From Paraspadella gotoi (Eukaryota; Chaetognatha): a stretch of DNA of 64,000 nucleotides. The notes below the pieces were generated by a model, which was given only the letters and a program-made list of their open reading frames with translations, searched no databases and was not told where the DNA came from. A program made the translations under genes and the position numbers. Shown here piece after piece: positions 12,515 to 29,615 of the stretch (the stretch's first letter is position 1; every line of letters begins with the position of its first letter). The DNA lies in contig CM119269.1 in the NCBI GenBank assembly GCA_051294375.1, forward strand, positions 5,630,050-5,694,049, written 5' to 3'.

Positions 12515-13786
12515 ATGGATCCCAACTTCATCAACGTGACGGAGGATTGGTCGGACGACGACGCCGACTCCTTCGACGACGGCGCCTCTCGCGGCCGAAA
12601 ACGGAAGATGTCGTCGGCGACGTCGTCCGCTTCTTTGTCCGCTGCAGCGGCGAAAGCGGCGAAGACCATGTCGGACGACGAACAGCAGGCGCTGCGCCTC
12701 AAGATCAATTCGCGCGAACGAAAGCGAATGCACGATCTCAACTCGGCGTTGGACGGATTGAGGGAAGTGATGCCCTACGCGCACGGGCCGTCGGTGAGGA
12801 AACTGAGCAAGATCGCCACGCTCTTGCTGGCGAAGAACTACATCCTGATGTTGACGTCGAGTCTGGAGGAGATGAAGAAGTTGGTCGGCGACATCTACGG
12901 ACCGCAGCACGCCGCCGCCGTCGCCGCGTCGGCGAGGGTCAGGCTGGGCGCGCTCGGCGGACTCGCCGGAGCCGGCATCGTTCCCGCGGCGACGCCGAGT
13001 TTTGGCGCTGCGGCGTCGACCGGTCCGGCAGCGGCGCCACCATCGGCGCCAACATCGACGTCACCTTCTTCGCTGCCGGGCGGAATCGGAGCTCCGCCCT
13101 TACCTTTGCCGGGTTTGCCTTCCGCGGCGCCTCCTTTGCCCGACATGGCGTCCTCTGCTCGACTTCTGGCTGCCGCCGCCAACTCCGCCCTTCCTTACCC
13201 GGCGCCCCACTTACCTTCCACCTCAGCTCCTTACCTTCCGCCGCTGGACTTGAAGGCGGATCATCCTTCTCCCGGTAGCAGCACCGCCTCTCACTCACCT
13301 TCAGCGTCGCCGCAGGGACTCGGCAGCGCCGCATTCGTTACGGCGCCGACTTCTTCATCGGTTGCGCGATCTCTTCCTTCTCCTTCGTTGGCGCCGCTTC
13401 ATCTTCCTCATCATCAGGCGGCGCCATCGTCTCCATCACGTAGCCCGGCGTCGTCCGTCCGGTGTTCTGTCGCCGCCTCTGCGCCGGCAGCTTCGCCGCT
13501 GCGACCGGCTCATCCGACGCCGCTGCCGTTTCCCGCCCACGCCGCAGCCGCTGCCCACCTTCACGCCCTTACGCAACCGCATCGACCGGGACCCGATCCT
13601 TGCCCCTGCGCTCACTGCCTTACCTCATCGGCAGCGGCGGCCGCGGCCGCGGCAGCAGCGGCAGCCTCCAGAATGGGTCATCCCGGGGCGGTGTTTCCCG
13701 GCCATCACGGCGCTTTGGTCGGAAGCCACGCCCACTTGGCGCATCACAAAGCGTTTTCTTCCGGTCACGACGTTTTCGCCAAATGA
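12515..13786 (+). CDS. Olig: Olig-family bHLH transcription factor
   Basis: An intact 423-residue frame without introns, as is usual for Olig genes. The bHLH domain spans about residues 60-122, with the basic stretch [16 protein letters not shown], then [19 protein letters not shown] and a second helix ending near EEMKKLV. These match Olig1/2/3 and Drosophila Oli better than the BHLHE22/23 group, which has different residues at the start of the basic region and after helix 2. A CPCAHC motif at about 363-368, typical of Olig C-termini, supports the call. An acidic N-terminus, a GRKRK nuclear-signal-like stretch near residue 27, a long Pro/Ala/Ser-rich middle and a 12-residue poly-Ala (about 373-384) make up the rest. 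Family knowledge: nuclear E-box-binding regulator of neural and glial fate. The start is the first ATG after the leader and gives the MDPNF N-terminus. GC content rises sharply over the gene. Confidence 0.93.
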   Translation: MDPNFINVTEDWSDDDADSFDDGASRGRKRKMSSATSSASLSAAAAKAAKTMSDDEQQALRLKINSRERKRMHDLNSALDGLREVMPYAHGPSVRKLSKIATLLLAKNYILMLTSSLEEMKKLVGDIYGPQHAAAVAASARVRLGALGGLAGAGIVPAATPSFGAAASTGPAAAPPSAPTSTSPSSLPGGIGAPPLPLPGLPSAAPPLPDMASSARLLAAAANSALPYPAPHLPSTSAPYLPPLDLKADHPSPGSSTASHSPSASPQGLGSAAFVTAPTSSSVARSLPSPSLAPLHLPHHQAAPSSPSRSPASSVRCSVAASAPAASPLRPAHPTPLPFPAHAAAAAHLHALTQPHRPGPDPCPCAHCLTSSAAAAAAAAAAAASRMGHPGAVFPGHHGALVGSHAHLAHHKAFSSGHDVFAK

Positions 13787-14015
13787 AGGAGAAAAAGACT
13801 CGGAGAGGGGTGGGCTGGTGAGGTGAAATCTCTTGCGAACGACGAAGCAATCAAAACATTTCGAATCACTGTTGTTATCACTTTACAAAATCCGTGCCAA
13901 CAATTCACAATCCGTAGATGTAAAATTGTATTGTCTGATTCTAACTCGTGTATTACTTTCTCTGTTCCACTTTGATTCATTCCATCGAAATTAGTAAAAT
14001 ATAAAAATAATAAAA
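13787..14015 (+). terminator. 3' UTR and poly(A) signal of the Olig gene
   Basis: An AATAAA hexamer lies at 14009-14014, about 225 nt after the stop codon, in A/T-rich sequence. No other gene feature falls between the stop and this site. Confidence 0.5.
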
Positions 14016-14227
14016 ATCAACAATTTTTTTTCTTCAACTGACGATATGAGACCAACAGCGTCATTCATAGACTTGATAGAGTAGAATCAACGGATGATTA
14101 TACCATTTGCAAGCTAGCTCAGCAAAAACTTTCTAAAAATTGACACAACATATTCAATAATCTGTTAATGATTTAATTTTAGTTAATTTTAAATTTTGTG
14201 ACAACAAGTCAAAATTTCGACCGCGTC

Positions 14228-14233
14228 TTTATT
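14228..14233 (-). terminator. Poly(A) signal of the cysteine/arginine-repeat gene
   Basis: AATAAA on the - strand (TTTATT on +), about 140 nt after the stop codon of exon 2. It is the only canonical signal in the right place and supports transcription on this strand. Confidence 0.6.
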
Positions 14234-14373
14234 TATATCCCGCCCAGTTCCCCAATTTTTTAAACCAATTGTGAATTTGTGTATTGGCAACAACCCCAGC
14301 CCAACTTCCCCTTCCGTTTTCATTTTTCGCCAGGTTCTTTTTTCTCCCCGAGTCCGAAATCTGTTCCGTCGCC

Positions 14374-14381
14374 TCAGCACT
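14374..14381 (-). CDS. Protamine-like gene, coding end in exon 2
   Basis: The acceptor is a strong pyrimidine tract followed by CAG (14382-14384 on the - strand). The first two bases complete a Lys codon, then TGC and TGA follow, so exon 2 adds only Lys-Cys before the stop. The remainder of exon 2 is 3' UTR. Confidence 0.65.
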
Positions 14382-14480
14382 CTGAAAAAAAAAGGGTTTT
14401 GGCGAATGAAATAATAAATAAAAATTAGTTAAGGAAAAAATTACAAGAGAAAAGAAAGTTAGAAAAAAGAATTAACTTAC

Positions 14481-14856
14481 TTTTCTTGCAAGAGCGAGAT
14501 CTCTTCTTCTTGCCGCAACGGCTCTTTGATCTCTTCTTGCCGCATCGGCTCCTCTTTCTCTTCTTGCCGCAGCGACTCTTCGATCTTTTCTTGCCGCACC
14601 TCGAGCGCGACCTCCTTTTGCCGCAACGGCTCTTGGATCTTTTCTTGCCGCACCGCGAACGGGATCGCTTCTTGCCGCAACGGCTCTTCGATCTCTTCTT
14701 GCCGCAGCGACTCTTGGATCTTTTCTTGCCGCAACGAGAGCGAGATCGCTTTTTGCCGCAGCGAGACTTGGAGCGTCGCTTCGAGCACGACCTCTTTCGG
14801 CGTCGTTTGCAGCTGTTTTCGTTAACGTTGTCGTCGTCGCTGTCAACCGGCGGCAT
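14481..14856 (-). CDS. Protamine-like Cys/Lys/Arg/Ser repeat protein, exon 1
   Basis: Exon 1 encodes 125 residues and ends at a perfect GTAAGT donor (14475-14480); with exon 2 the protein has 127 residues. After an acidic start (MPPVDSDDDN) it is Lys/Arg/Ser, with cysteine at residue 24 and then every nine residues to 123, in units like CGKKRSKSR. Differences between the 27-bp DNA repeats fall mostly in third codon positions of this frame (AAG/AAA, TCC/TCG/TCA, AGC/AGT, CGC/CGT), so this is the selected frame, although parallel frames are also open. The start ATG has A at -3. Best guess: a sperm nuclear basic protein that packs DNA and is cross-linked by disulfides. No database family was checked. 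An SR-like nuclear protein is the main alternative. Confidence 0.7.
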
Positions 14857-14881
14857 TTTGTCGAGATAAAGAAAAATCGAT

Positions 14882-16900
14882 TTGGAGAAAAAAAAAACCC
14901 TACATCCGTGATGAGGGTAAAAAGTAAATTTAAGGTATGAAGGTTTTCTATGAATAATATCTACTGGTTTGTTATCAATGACGAGGACATCGCTTAATCA
15001 TTAAAAATCTTTTTTTTTCGTTATAATTAGAGTGAGCTATTTTTTAAGGGATTGCATTTTTTAAAAAATTATATAAAAATATTGAGCAACTAGAATGAGA
15101 AATTTTTTAACTTTACTTTCACCCTACAATTACCTTTTTTCTTGTCCTTTTCTCTGTGTTATTCCAACCTTTCCTCTATTTCTCTTCTTTCTAAATATTA
15201 CCTTCCTTTTCTATGAAAATTTGCAAGGTTACTTGTTTCACTATTCTTTATATTTTTATGAATGTTTTACTATTTGATCTATATTGATTTAATTTATATA
15301 AAATATATACTATTTAAAATTGCTTATTATATCTAAAAATAAAAATAAATTTTTTTGGGGGGGGAAAAGGGGGGGAAAAAAGTTTTTTCCAGTGTTGTCT
15401 TCTGGAAATAGAGGGAGCATCTATACAACACAAGTTTAGACTACAATCTGTCCTTGTTTACTAACAGATATCACACATCATTCCTGTTAGAAAGTCGTTA
15501 ATGAAAAATCATAATATCTAAGTCTTAGACTAAGAGGCTGAACAGAAAGGGGTGGGAATGGATAATTTTTTGAGGGGGGACAAAAGTTATATATGATTTC
15601 TTTTAACAATAAGGCTACCATGTAGAATCGTATGTTCTGATAGGGATACATACTGGGGAAAGGTCTATAGGGGCACCTTTATGTCATGAACATAATTTTA
15701 AACTACTTATATTATATAATTATATTATTTCTTCTTTTTCAACCTTTTATATATATTTTTCTCACACTCTTGCCTATCTTTAAATCTTGCCTCTCTTTTC
15801 TCTGTTTCATTTTAACTCATGCCACCAGTTCCTTTATTTTCTTTCTAAATCTAACCTACCTTTCCCCTCTTTCTGCGTCTCTCTTCTGCTCGATCCTCCT
15901 CTTCCCCCCCCGCCCCCCAACGCGAAAATGAAAAATTCACGATTCGTTGTTGAAAGATTCGAAGCGTGAGAAGAAAAGCTTCGTCCAAATCGCCATCTTT
16001 GCGATTTCGTCGTCGGGATGATTCCGTCCGTCCGTCCGTCCGTCCGTCCGTCCGTTGGACCGGCCGTCCGTCCCGTCGGTTGAGAGTTAAAACAAATACG
16101 TATTATATGTTTATTATTATTATATATTATATGTATTATATTATTTTATTATATATTATATTGTATATTATATTATTAATATCTCACAACTTATTTAAAA
16201 ACGAATTTCATGGCAACTTTATCATTTTATAAAGCCCCATATTCAAATCCCCGTATTACTTGGCTGATGATTGGAATGAGCTCGTTCGGATTTAACTTCA
16301 TGATGTAATAATATGCTCTTCCTGAGCTAAAGACCGACTGACCGTTCATTCGACCAACGGGTTTGCCAAACATTAAAAACTCTTATCTATTCCCATTAGT
16401 TTTTATCGCGCGACGGTTGGTGGGTGGTTTCGTTAGGGTGGTTGGTAAAGGTGGTGGCGGAGTGTGATGGGTTGGGTTGGCCTCTGTAGTGGTTTTAAAG
16501 GAGAGAAGAATTGGGTGGTTCTGCGTCGTGAATACGAATTAAGGTGGAAGCCTTGGGTGCGAGCAGAAGGTGGCTGGAAAGAGGGGGGGGTAGGAGGCTC
16601 AATTCTGACCGCGGGTCAATTCGAGGTTGAAATGGGCAAATCTGACCTCAGGTTACAAGATTTACGAGCGAAATTTACGAGTCATGATTAGAAAGTCACT
16701 GAATTTTCACGATGAGCGAAGGATTCACATCTGACATCACATGAAAACGACTTAATGATCACTGTAAATTACGTAGTCTGTACTAAAATACAAAATATCG
16801 AAAAACAGTTGCCGCTCGCAATACACTTACAATCGATAAACACTGCACTCACAATCTCCCCATCGTGGACCCAGAATTGATACATATCCACCAATAAACC
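14882..16900. other. Non-coding stretch
   Basis: A/T-rich sequence, a G-run near 15356-15376, and a CCGT tetranucleotide repeat at 16021-16060. Frames are short and lack features. The region just upstream of 14856 on the - strand should hold the promoter of the protamine-like gene, but I see no clear TATA box. Confidence 0.5.
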
Positions 16901-17005
16901 TGAAGCGGCGGGATTCTGGCGACAAATGCCAACCCTTGACTCGGGCGCCAAATCTACGGCGCCTCAAGTCGCGGGAAATTTTTTCAATCCTTCGCTCTGC
17001 TGATT

Positions 17006-17006
<1 letters not shown>

Positions 17007-17051
<45 letters not shown>
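17007..17051 (+). repeat. (CGT)n microsatellite
   Basis: About 15 perfect CGT/GTC units. Similar triplet runs lie at 17489-17525 (GGA), 17877-17900 (ACG) and 18598-18632 (CGT). Poly-Val, poly-Glu or poly-Arg frames around them are repeat translations. Confidence 0.9.
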
Positions 17052-17199
17052 AGTTCTTCCGTCGATCGGTCGTCACGTCAACTTCGCGACGTTTCGGCGT
17101 CAACGTCGCCGTCTTCGTCATTCGCCTCTCTGGCGTCCTCCCACGGCGGAAGAGCGAAGCGTGATGGAAATATTAGCTAACAGTTTACAATTCCGCGTC

Positions 17200-18595
17200 T
17201 GTTAGTGGAACGAGAAATTGGAAAAAACTATGTTACGATTCCACCGAATTGACGACTCTGCCCAAAACTCCAAAGGTCGGAACCCGGCAAAATGGTCAAA
17301 ACAAAAGCGCCCGACTCTTGCCCTGCCCGACCCCGGCGGAGCCCTTCCCCGGCCCGACGGGGCGGCGGTCAAATGGCGGTCAAGCGTCGAGCGAACGTCG
17401 GGCAAACGGCGGGCGAAGCCACGGGGCGCTGAGTGGAGGAGAAAAGGGAAACTCATCAATGTTGCAATTGGGAATCAACGATAAAAAGGAGGAGGAGGAG
17501 GAGGAGGAGGAGGAGGAGGAGGACAACGACGACGTGGTCAATGTTAGTGATGAATAAATTCTTTTGTCTTGCCTGTGAAAAAGTACAGGACAATAAATAT
17601 ATTTATGAATTTATAAGTTTACTTTGAAGGGAAAGATTGTTTTTATTTTTAGTTGGTTACAAAACAGACAATGTGTTATGCAGCTTGAATCTTCTGGCCG
17701 CTTAATACTATTACACATTAAAAAAAAAATTAAATTGAGATGCTAATTTTGTCATAAAAATATAAATAAAAGTTCTGTTAGAATTTCAGTCATGAAAGAC
17801 GACTTGGTAATTGTGGAATTGAAAACTGCTTTTCTTGCAGATTTTTAAGCGTAAAAAAATACTGCAAACGATAAAACGACGACGACGACGACGACGACAA
17901 CGATCTTTCATTGTTTCTCTCGTCGCCGCAACATTTTCACAGTTCGTGATTCCGGATAATTACAGAAGAAGAAGAAGAAGAGGGGGGAAATGGAATCTGG
18001 GGGTGGAAGAGAAGAGAAAGGGGGTTTAGACAAGGGGCCGGGGGGGGGGGGCGGAAGCGCGACGGCGGATTTCGCCCCCCCGCCCGAGAATCCGAGTCCG
18101 CCCCCGCCGCGGACGTCTGTTCGCAAGGAACGAGGATGCGCGATGGACCGCGACCACTCCAACTCGTCGTCAAGGAGAGGACGGGGGCGGGGAATAGAAG
18201 AGGAGGAGGGAGAGGGAGGGAGGGGAAGAGGAAGAAGGAGGAGAAAGAGGAGGAAGGGAAACGTTAAAGAAAAAAAAAAATAAAGATCGTTCCACAGAGA
18301 AAAGCAACGATAAAAGCAAGGAAGACAGGATCGGGGAAATTGTTCTCAATATTAAAACAAAATTTAGGGAGCTCGGAGGAAAATCAAGCTAAAATAAAAA
18401 AGTCGTAAAAATAAAGCACAAGACTCGGGAAGAAATCGAGAACAAAAAGAGTGTGGGGGAAATGAAAAAAGATAACTAATGCATTGAGGAAAGGTTTGAC
18501 CACTGCTCAAAATACTAGCTGATATTGTACAGCTTNNNNNNNNNNAGGCATAAAATTGATGAATCAATTTGAGTTCAAGAGAATAGCTTAGATTG

Positions 18596-18632
<37 letters not shown>

Positions 18633-19848
18633 ATGAACCTCGTTTCACGTGGAGTGGGAATCGCCGCTGGATTCCATTTCGGGCGCCGGCACCATGGAAT
18701 CTCGACGGGCGCCGTCCCTCGAATTCGGCGCCGCGGATCCAGAGAAGGCGCCGTCGTACAATTCCACGAATGTGGGACCAAACAATGGCGCCTCGTGGAA
18801 TCGACACCATGAGACACTATGAGACTCGGCGAGAGATTCCGAGAACCGAAATGGTGCCGTACGTTCGCGCGCCGGGGAGTCCGTGGATTTCGGACGCCGC
18901 TAATGAGAGTTGGCGCCGTCTCGGTCCAGCGGGGCGAGGAGCGAGAGAGAGAAGAGAGAGAGAGGAGAGAAGAGAGAAGAGCAGAGAGAGAGATTAGAGG
19001 AGAGAAAGAGAGAGAAAGAGAGAGATGGAGATTGAATGGCCAAAGAATAACTTTCTCATGGGTTCACCCTCCAAAGGTCAGAGCGATCAGACGCGGACTG
19101 ATCGATAGGATCGATCTATTTGTGATTTTCACCAAGAAGTAAAAATGTGAAGTGAACGATTCTATTTTTATTTTATACTTTCAATTTTCTCTTCGTACTT
19201 TCGTTTTTAAAAATTCGGTAGTTGACTTTGTTCTTCTGTAAAAATGAAGTGCGGTTCTCATAAAATGGAAATTGACATGTGGTGGGCGAGGGGGTCATGA
19301 GATAGTCGGAGAGAGGAAGGAGCAGGGCGTTGACCTGGAGGTCTTTTTAGAAAATCAGGCAGTGTGAGGGGGGCGGGCGATGGGCGTATTAGTATTTTTT
19401 GATGCTGGTATTTTTTAGATGCTGGTACCGAATATCGATTGTTATTCTCCTTTTTCCATCTTGTCACTATAAAATTATCTTTAAATATGAAGAAACGCTT
19501 ATTTTTGTTGAAGTCGGGAAGCCACAGGAGAAAAAAAAATTTACGCTTTGCTTCATGACATTTGCTTTGAGAATTGAGAAATATTCAAATGTTCGTTTAA
19601 CCTCGTGTAAAATTTTGATTAATTTAATGTCGATTAAATATAGTTAATATGTTTATACCAGAGCCTTTGCTCATTTTACTCGAAATGAACATTTCGTTCC
19701 TCGAGTCTCTCACAAAATATAATCTTTTGTTTCGCCTCTTGAAGCCAAAATCTCTCGAAATAAAAGGATTATTTCCTCGTCCGCTCGCTGAATCCGACTC
19801 TTGACAGAACCAATTGTCCGACTCCTCATTAACCGTCCCTTTTTCGTT

Positions 19849-19850
<2 letters not shown>
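17200..19850. other. Non-coding stretch with CpG-rich patches
   Basis: No supported exon. GC-rich patches at about 17270-17440 and 18030-18200 have frames on both strands without known features. A cluster of GGCGCC palindromes lies at 18682-18917. A 10-N gap is at 18536-18545. The missing first exons of the CIMAP2 gene could lie here or up to 21975, but I could not place them. Confidence 0.45.
18682..18917. promoter_or_regulatory. Cluster of GGCGCC palindromes
   Basis: GGCGCC occurs at 18682, 18708, 18727, 18747, 18787 and 18912, several of them about 20 bp apart. TGGAATC or GATTCC motifs alternate with them. It may be a promoter-type cluster or a decayed minisatellite. No start site is proven. 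Confidence 0.3.
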
Positions 19851-19938
<88 letters not shown>

Positions 19939-20119
19939 TCCGTACCCTTTTCGTTTCCATCTCTCCTGCTCCTGATCATCTTGAATCCAGCCTCTCTCTC
20001 TCTTCTCTCTCTCTTCTCTCATCTCTCTCTCTCCTCTCTCTCTCTCTCTCATTATAGCACGTCTCCCCCTTTTTCGTCTCCATCTCTCTGCTCCTGATCA
20101 TCTTGAATCCAGCCCTCTC

Positions 20120-20215
<96 letters not shown>

Positions 20216-20303
20216 ATTAACCGTTCCCCTTTTTCGTTTCCATCTCTCCTGCTCCCTGATCATCTTGAATCCAGCCCTCTCTCTCTCTGTCTCTCTCTCT
20301 CTC
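19826..20303 (+). repeat. Compound minisatellite: unique 55-60 bp unit plus (CT)n
   Basis: A unit containing CCTTTTTCGTTTCCATCTC and, in three of the four copies, GATCATCTTGAATCCAGCC is repeated (near 19828, 19936, 20051 and 20216). (CT)n tracts of differing length separate the copies. Confidence 0.85.
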
Positions 20304-20659
20304 TGAAACCTTGCGGCGCAAATCTGGAATCATCTCCCTTTTTTTTTCGTCGTCTAACAAAAGAAAGACGATCTTTCCCGCGAAACATGAAATATTCAAA
20401 AGGCCCTCCTCCCTTTTGTCGGCGCGATTCTCTAGCCTCGGTCCACCCACCATCCACACCCACCCTCCATGACCACGCCCCCTCTACCCCCTCTACCCCC
20501 GCCACCCTCGCTTGCCTCGCGAGTCATTGTCTTTGATCGGCTCATCGTATTTTTTCTCCTTGTCTCCCTTTCCTCTTCTCCTCTTCCGCCCTCCGCTCTC
20601 GCCCCCGCCGTCTCCCGATTGTTCGCGAGCGCTCGCGGGGAGATCGCGAGCGTGACGGC

Positions 20660-20727
20660 GTTGTAGCAACGGCGTGACAACGTCGTGGGTATTTTCTTGG
20701 AGACGCCGTGACAACGCCCGTAGCAAC
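20660..20727. promoter_or_regulatory. RFX X-box-like motifs
   Basis: GTTGTAGCAAC at 20660-20670 resembles an RFX X-box (two half-sites around a short spacer), and a second TAGCAAC lies at 20721-20727. They sit about 1.3 kb before the first recognised exon of CIMAP2, a ciliary gene of a kind often controlled by RFX and FOXJ1. Regulation is inference. Confidence 0.3.
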
Positions 20728-20769
20728 GGCGTGGCAAAGTAGCTTCTGCTGCTCTCGAACGAAGGGCGT

Positions 20770-21975
20770 TTCTCTTTTTTTCTTCTTATTCATTATTCAC
20801 AAGATTGAATCGTGAATTCACAGCCAATATTTTTTTCACGCGGCGAGAGGGCGAAGGGAACGAGGAAAGGGTGAGAAAGAGGGAAGATGCGAGAGATAAA
20901 CGTTAAAAGGAAAGGTGAGGGAAAAAGTATGGAAAAAAAAATAGGTAAAGTGAAAACACAAGGAAGGTCGCAACGAAGAAGCACATTAGGTTTTGTTTTT
21001 ATCTACTGATAAAATTTAACTCGATTAAAAGTCTTGTTCTTATTTTTTTTTCCTTATCGCTTTAGCTGTGGTTGTGTCTTTAGTGGGGTTTGCCTGGTCT
21101 TTTTACTTTTTTCAGTCGCGTGAATAACAATGCGTCTTTTTAGATTATAAATAAAAAAAATATATATTCTATTAATAAAATAACTTTCTCATCAATCGCA
21201 ATAATTAGCGCAATTTTTGTCCACCCAAATGAAAAGCATCGAGTTCAATGAGCAAGGCGGTCCTTTTGTTTCTCAATTAAAGTAAGCAGATATAGCCCGC
21301 TGTCTCTCGATAAATGAATTATTTACGAAAAAAGGAACATCGGTCTTGACTTAAAAGATAAGTTCTTAATGAGGCAAGGAAAAACCTTGATATTTCCTCT
21401 CAATTTTTTGTCCAACAGAAGATCTAAGCTTTAAAAATTTTGCTTTACTCAACAATGTCGGTTTAGCTAATATAGTGTCGATCATTCTAGTAAGGAAACT
21501 AAAAAAAAAAATAAAAAAAAATGGCGAACAAAAACCAAAATTCTATTGGCAAGGTAAGGTCGTACAATTAATAGAACTATTGGTGAATAATAATTTCTAA
21601 GAAATCTGCTGGATTTTGTCAGAAAAAGTACGTCGATGTATACTCGCCTCTATATCTCACACGGATGTACAGAAAGCGGGAAAAAACGAAAGGCATTCAG
21701 GTGAAAAAAGAATAATTATGATTGATTGATTGATCTTCCTAGTGATTAATTACTCATTAATCATTATAATCTCTAACTCTCAAATAACTACCAAAAAATT
21801 TAAAATAACCTTTTTTCAATTTTGGTACATATATTAACGCTTACCCATGTTTGCATAGTGAAAATGTTACATTCTTTTAAAAAATAACCGCCGATAACAA
21901 AGTCTAACGATAGAAGCCTTACCAATTAAAAGAGAGACTAGCAAACCGTGACTTACCCCTCAATCCTCACCCCAG
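20770..21975. other. Region upstream of the first recognised CIMAP2 exon
   Basis: Mostly A/T-rich. Two short phase-compatible candidate exons can be drawn: 21521-21553 (starting ATG, donor GTAAGG) and 21623-21700 (acceptor TTGTCAG, donor GTGAAA). Joined to 21976 they keep the frame, but the peptide lacks the conserved start of the family, so I do not call them. Confidence 0.3.
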
Positions 21976-27993
<6,018 letters not shown>

Positions 27994-28379
27994 GGATTTT
28001 GAGGTTTTAGAATGTGACGACACGTATTAAGTCTTATTGGAAGTGACGTAATATCACTACCTTTTGAATACGACAGATCTTTCCATTTGCGCTTTAGTAG
28101 CTCTCTGGGAAAATACTTCCTTTCCGAGCCCAATAATCTCGGGTTATAACTGTCCTTGTAAAGGAGCGACGGGCCGGTTAAACTACCGGTAGTATACCTG
28201 CCGAGGGAACAAAAGATTCGGAAAGTAAGGCAAATGACGGAAAAATCTCCCAGACCCTCTTTGCGCGATTAATTTTGGTGCTAACAACGCCGTCAGAGGC
28301 CCAGGGCAACCCCTTCTTCTATCTTCAATTCAATTTGTAATACTCATAATAATATTATTATTTTTTAGCCGTTGTTGAG

Positions 28380-28440
28380 TCGTATGAGCGGATCGTTGGA
28401 ATGGCAACGCGAAGACCATCGAAGTGCGACATCCGTTTAA
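28380..28440 (+). CDS. Possible alternative terminal exon of CIMAP2
   Basis: Splicing from the donor at 27990 (CG|GTGAGG) to the AG at 28378-28379 gives RMSGSLEWQREDHRSATSV and a stop. An AG with a better pyrimidine tract lies 11 bp upstream (28367) but would lead to an early stop. No AATAAA is seen between 27993 and 28380, while an ATTAAA follows near 28499. Evidence is weak. Confidence 0.3.
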
Positions 28441-29124
28441 TTTTTTTTGGCGTAGATAGATATTCGCAGAGAACTTTATATATATAAAACTTTATATATA
28501 TTAAACTTTATATATATAAAACTGGACAAATTTTCGTTTTCCTTGTGGCTCAGCCTTAACAAATTTTAGAAGTAGGAAATTAACAAAAACAACAAGATGA
28601 GCAAACAATTTTGCGGTAAGCAGTTAATCAGATAAGATATGATTAATCTTTCAACTTTTTTTATGTAATATGTATACTGTATAGTGTATAGTGTGTATAC
28701 TGTATAGTGTATAGTTTTATTTAATCTTGATCGTTGTGATGCTTGTAGTGGTAATTGTAGTGGTGTTGAATGTTATAATTGTAGTAGTTTTGTTGCATCA
28801 TGCATTCATTTAATGGGTTTAAACTCATTTCCACTCGGACGATTTTATCGAAACTTAAATTCCAACTTAATCACACACTTCTCCAGCCACTCACAAAAAT
28901 TTAAGTTAATCACTCAATCCCCTACTAATAAATTGAGGTGGGACGCACATACAAAGTTTACAGACAGACAAAAAAAAACATAATTTTTCATGATTCGATG
29001 TTCTGAGAAGATCTAAATGATTTACCGACAAGATCTGCGAGAAGCAGATCCGACTGAAAACGACGTTAGGAGTTTTCTAACGAAAAAGAGTTCCGGTTCC
29101 TTTCTGCTTTTCCTCGCCGTTTAG

Positions 29125-29305
29125 AAACCCAAGGATCGTATCTCTTGAACGGGAAACCGTAAAAACGGTTTTACCCAAACGCGTAACCGTCCGTTTTGAC
29201 GATCCTCCGGGCGCCGGCGAGGTTACGGGTCGCCGACCCGATTCCGGGTCACGTGACCTGGCTCCTGGTGGCGGCGGGGTGTCGCGTTTAAGTCCTAGGC
29301 GCTGA
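29125..29305 (+). CDS. Orphan coding-like segment, possible terminal exon
   Basis: After a good acceptor (CTTTTCCTCGCCGTTTAG) a GC-rich frame stays open for 60 codons to a TGA. It begins NPRIVSLERETVKTVLPKRV and continues TVRFDDPPGAGEVTGRRPD. No ATG starts it, so it could only be an internal or last exon. I recognise no domain. It overlaps several dyads, including GGTCACGTGACC, so it may instead be regulatory sequence that happens to be open. Confidence 0.25.
29247..29258. promoter_or_regulatory. Palindromic E-box GGTCACGTGACC
   Basis: A perfect 12-bp palindrome around CACGTG, the class bound by USF/TFE/MITF-type bHLH-zipper factors. It lies in a CpG-rich patch with other dyads (for example CGGGTCGCCGACCCG just before). 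No transcript is known here. Confidence 0.35.
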
Positions 29306-29615
29306 CGTTAAAAACTCTTCGCTGATTTCTATCTCAGTCTCACTCGGAATTAAAAACGAAACAAAACATTTTATTAATCGAATTTAACTATATAGTTTGC
29401 TTTGTTGGCAGAATGCAGATTCATTGATGCCAATTCTTATTGTACAATTTAGAAAATATTTTAAACTAAAATGAAAAAAAAATCGGCGTTGAAATAACTT
29501 AACTGCCAACGTGATGCAAGGCAACGTCACCTAAAGAAAACTCGTGCGTAAATTGCGTTTGTCGTTTTGTCGAGAAAGAAAAACTGGGCTTAAGATAACG
29601 TGACGACTATTTGCC

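Noticed and set aside
14486-14869. Open + strand frame rich in Leu/Phe/Arg/Gln (127 codons), and two further - strand frames
   Set aside because: They are shadows of the 27-bp repeat of the protamine-like gene. The period is a multiple of three so other frames stay open; splice sites, poly(A) signal and third-position variation favour only the CGKKRS frame.
18690-18830. ATG in ACCATGG context followed by RRAPSLEFGAADPEK, considered as the missing CIMAP2 first exon
   Set aside because: The similarity to the family N-terminus is too weak and no phase-compatible donor was evident.
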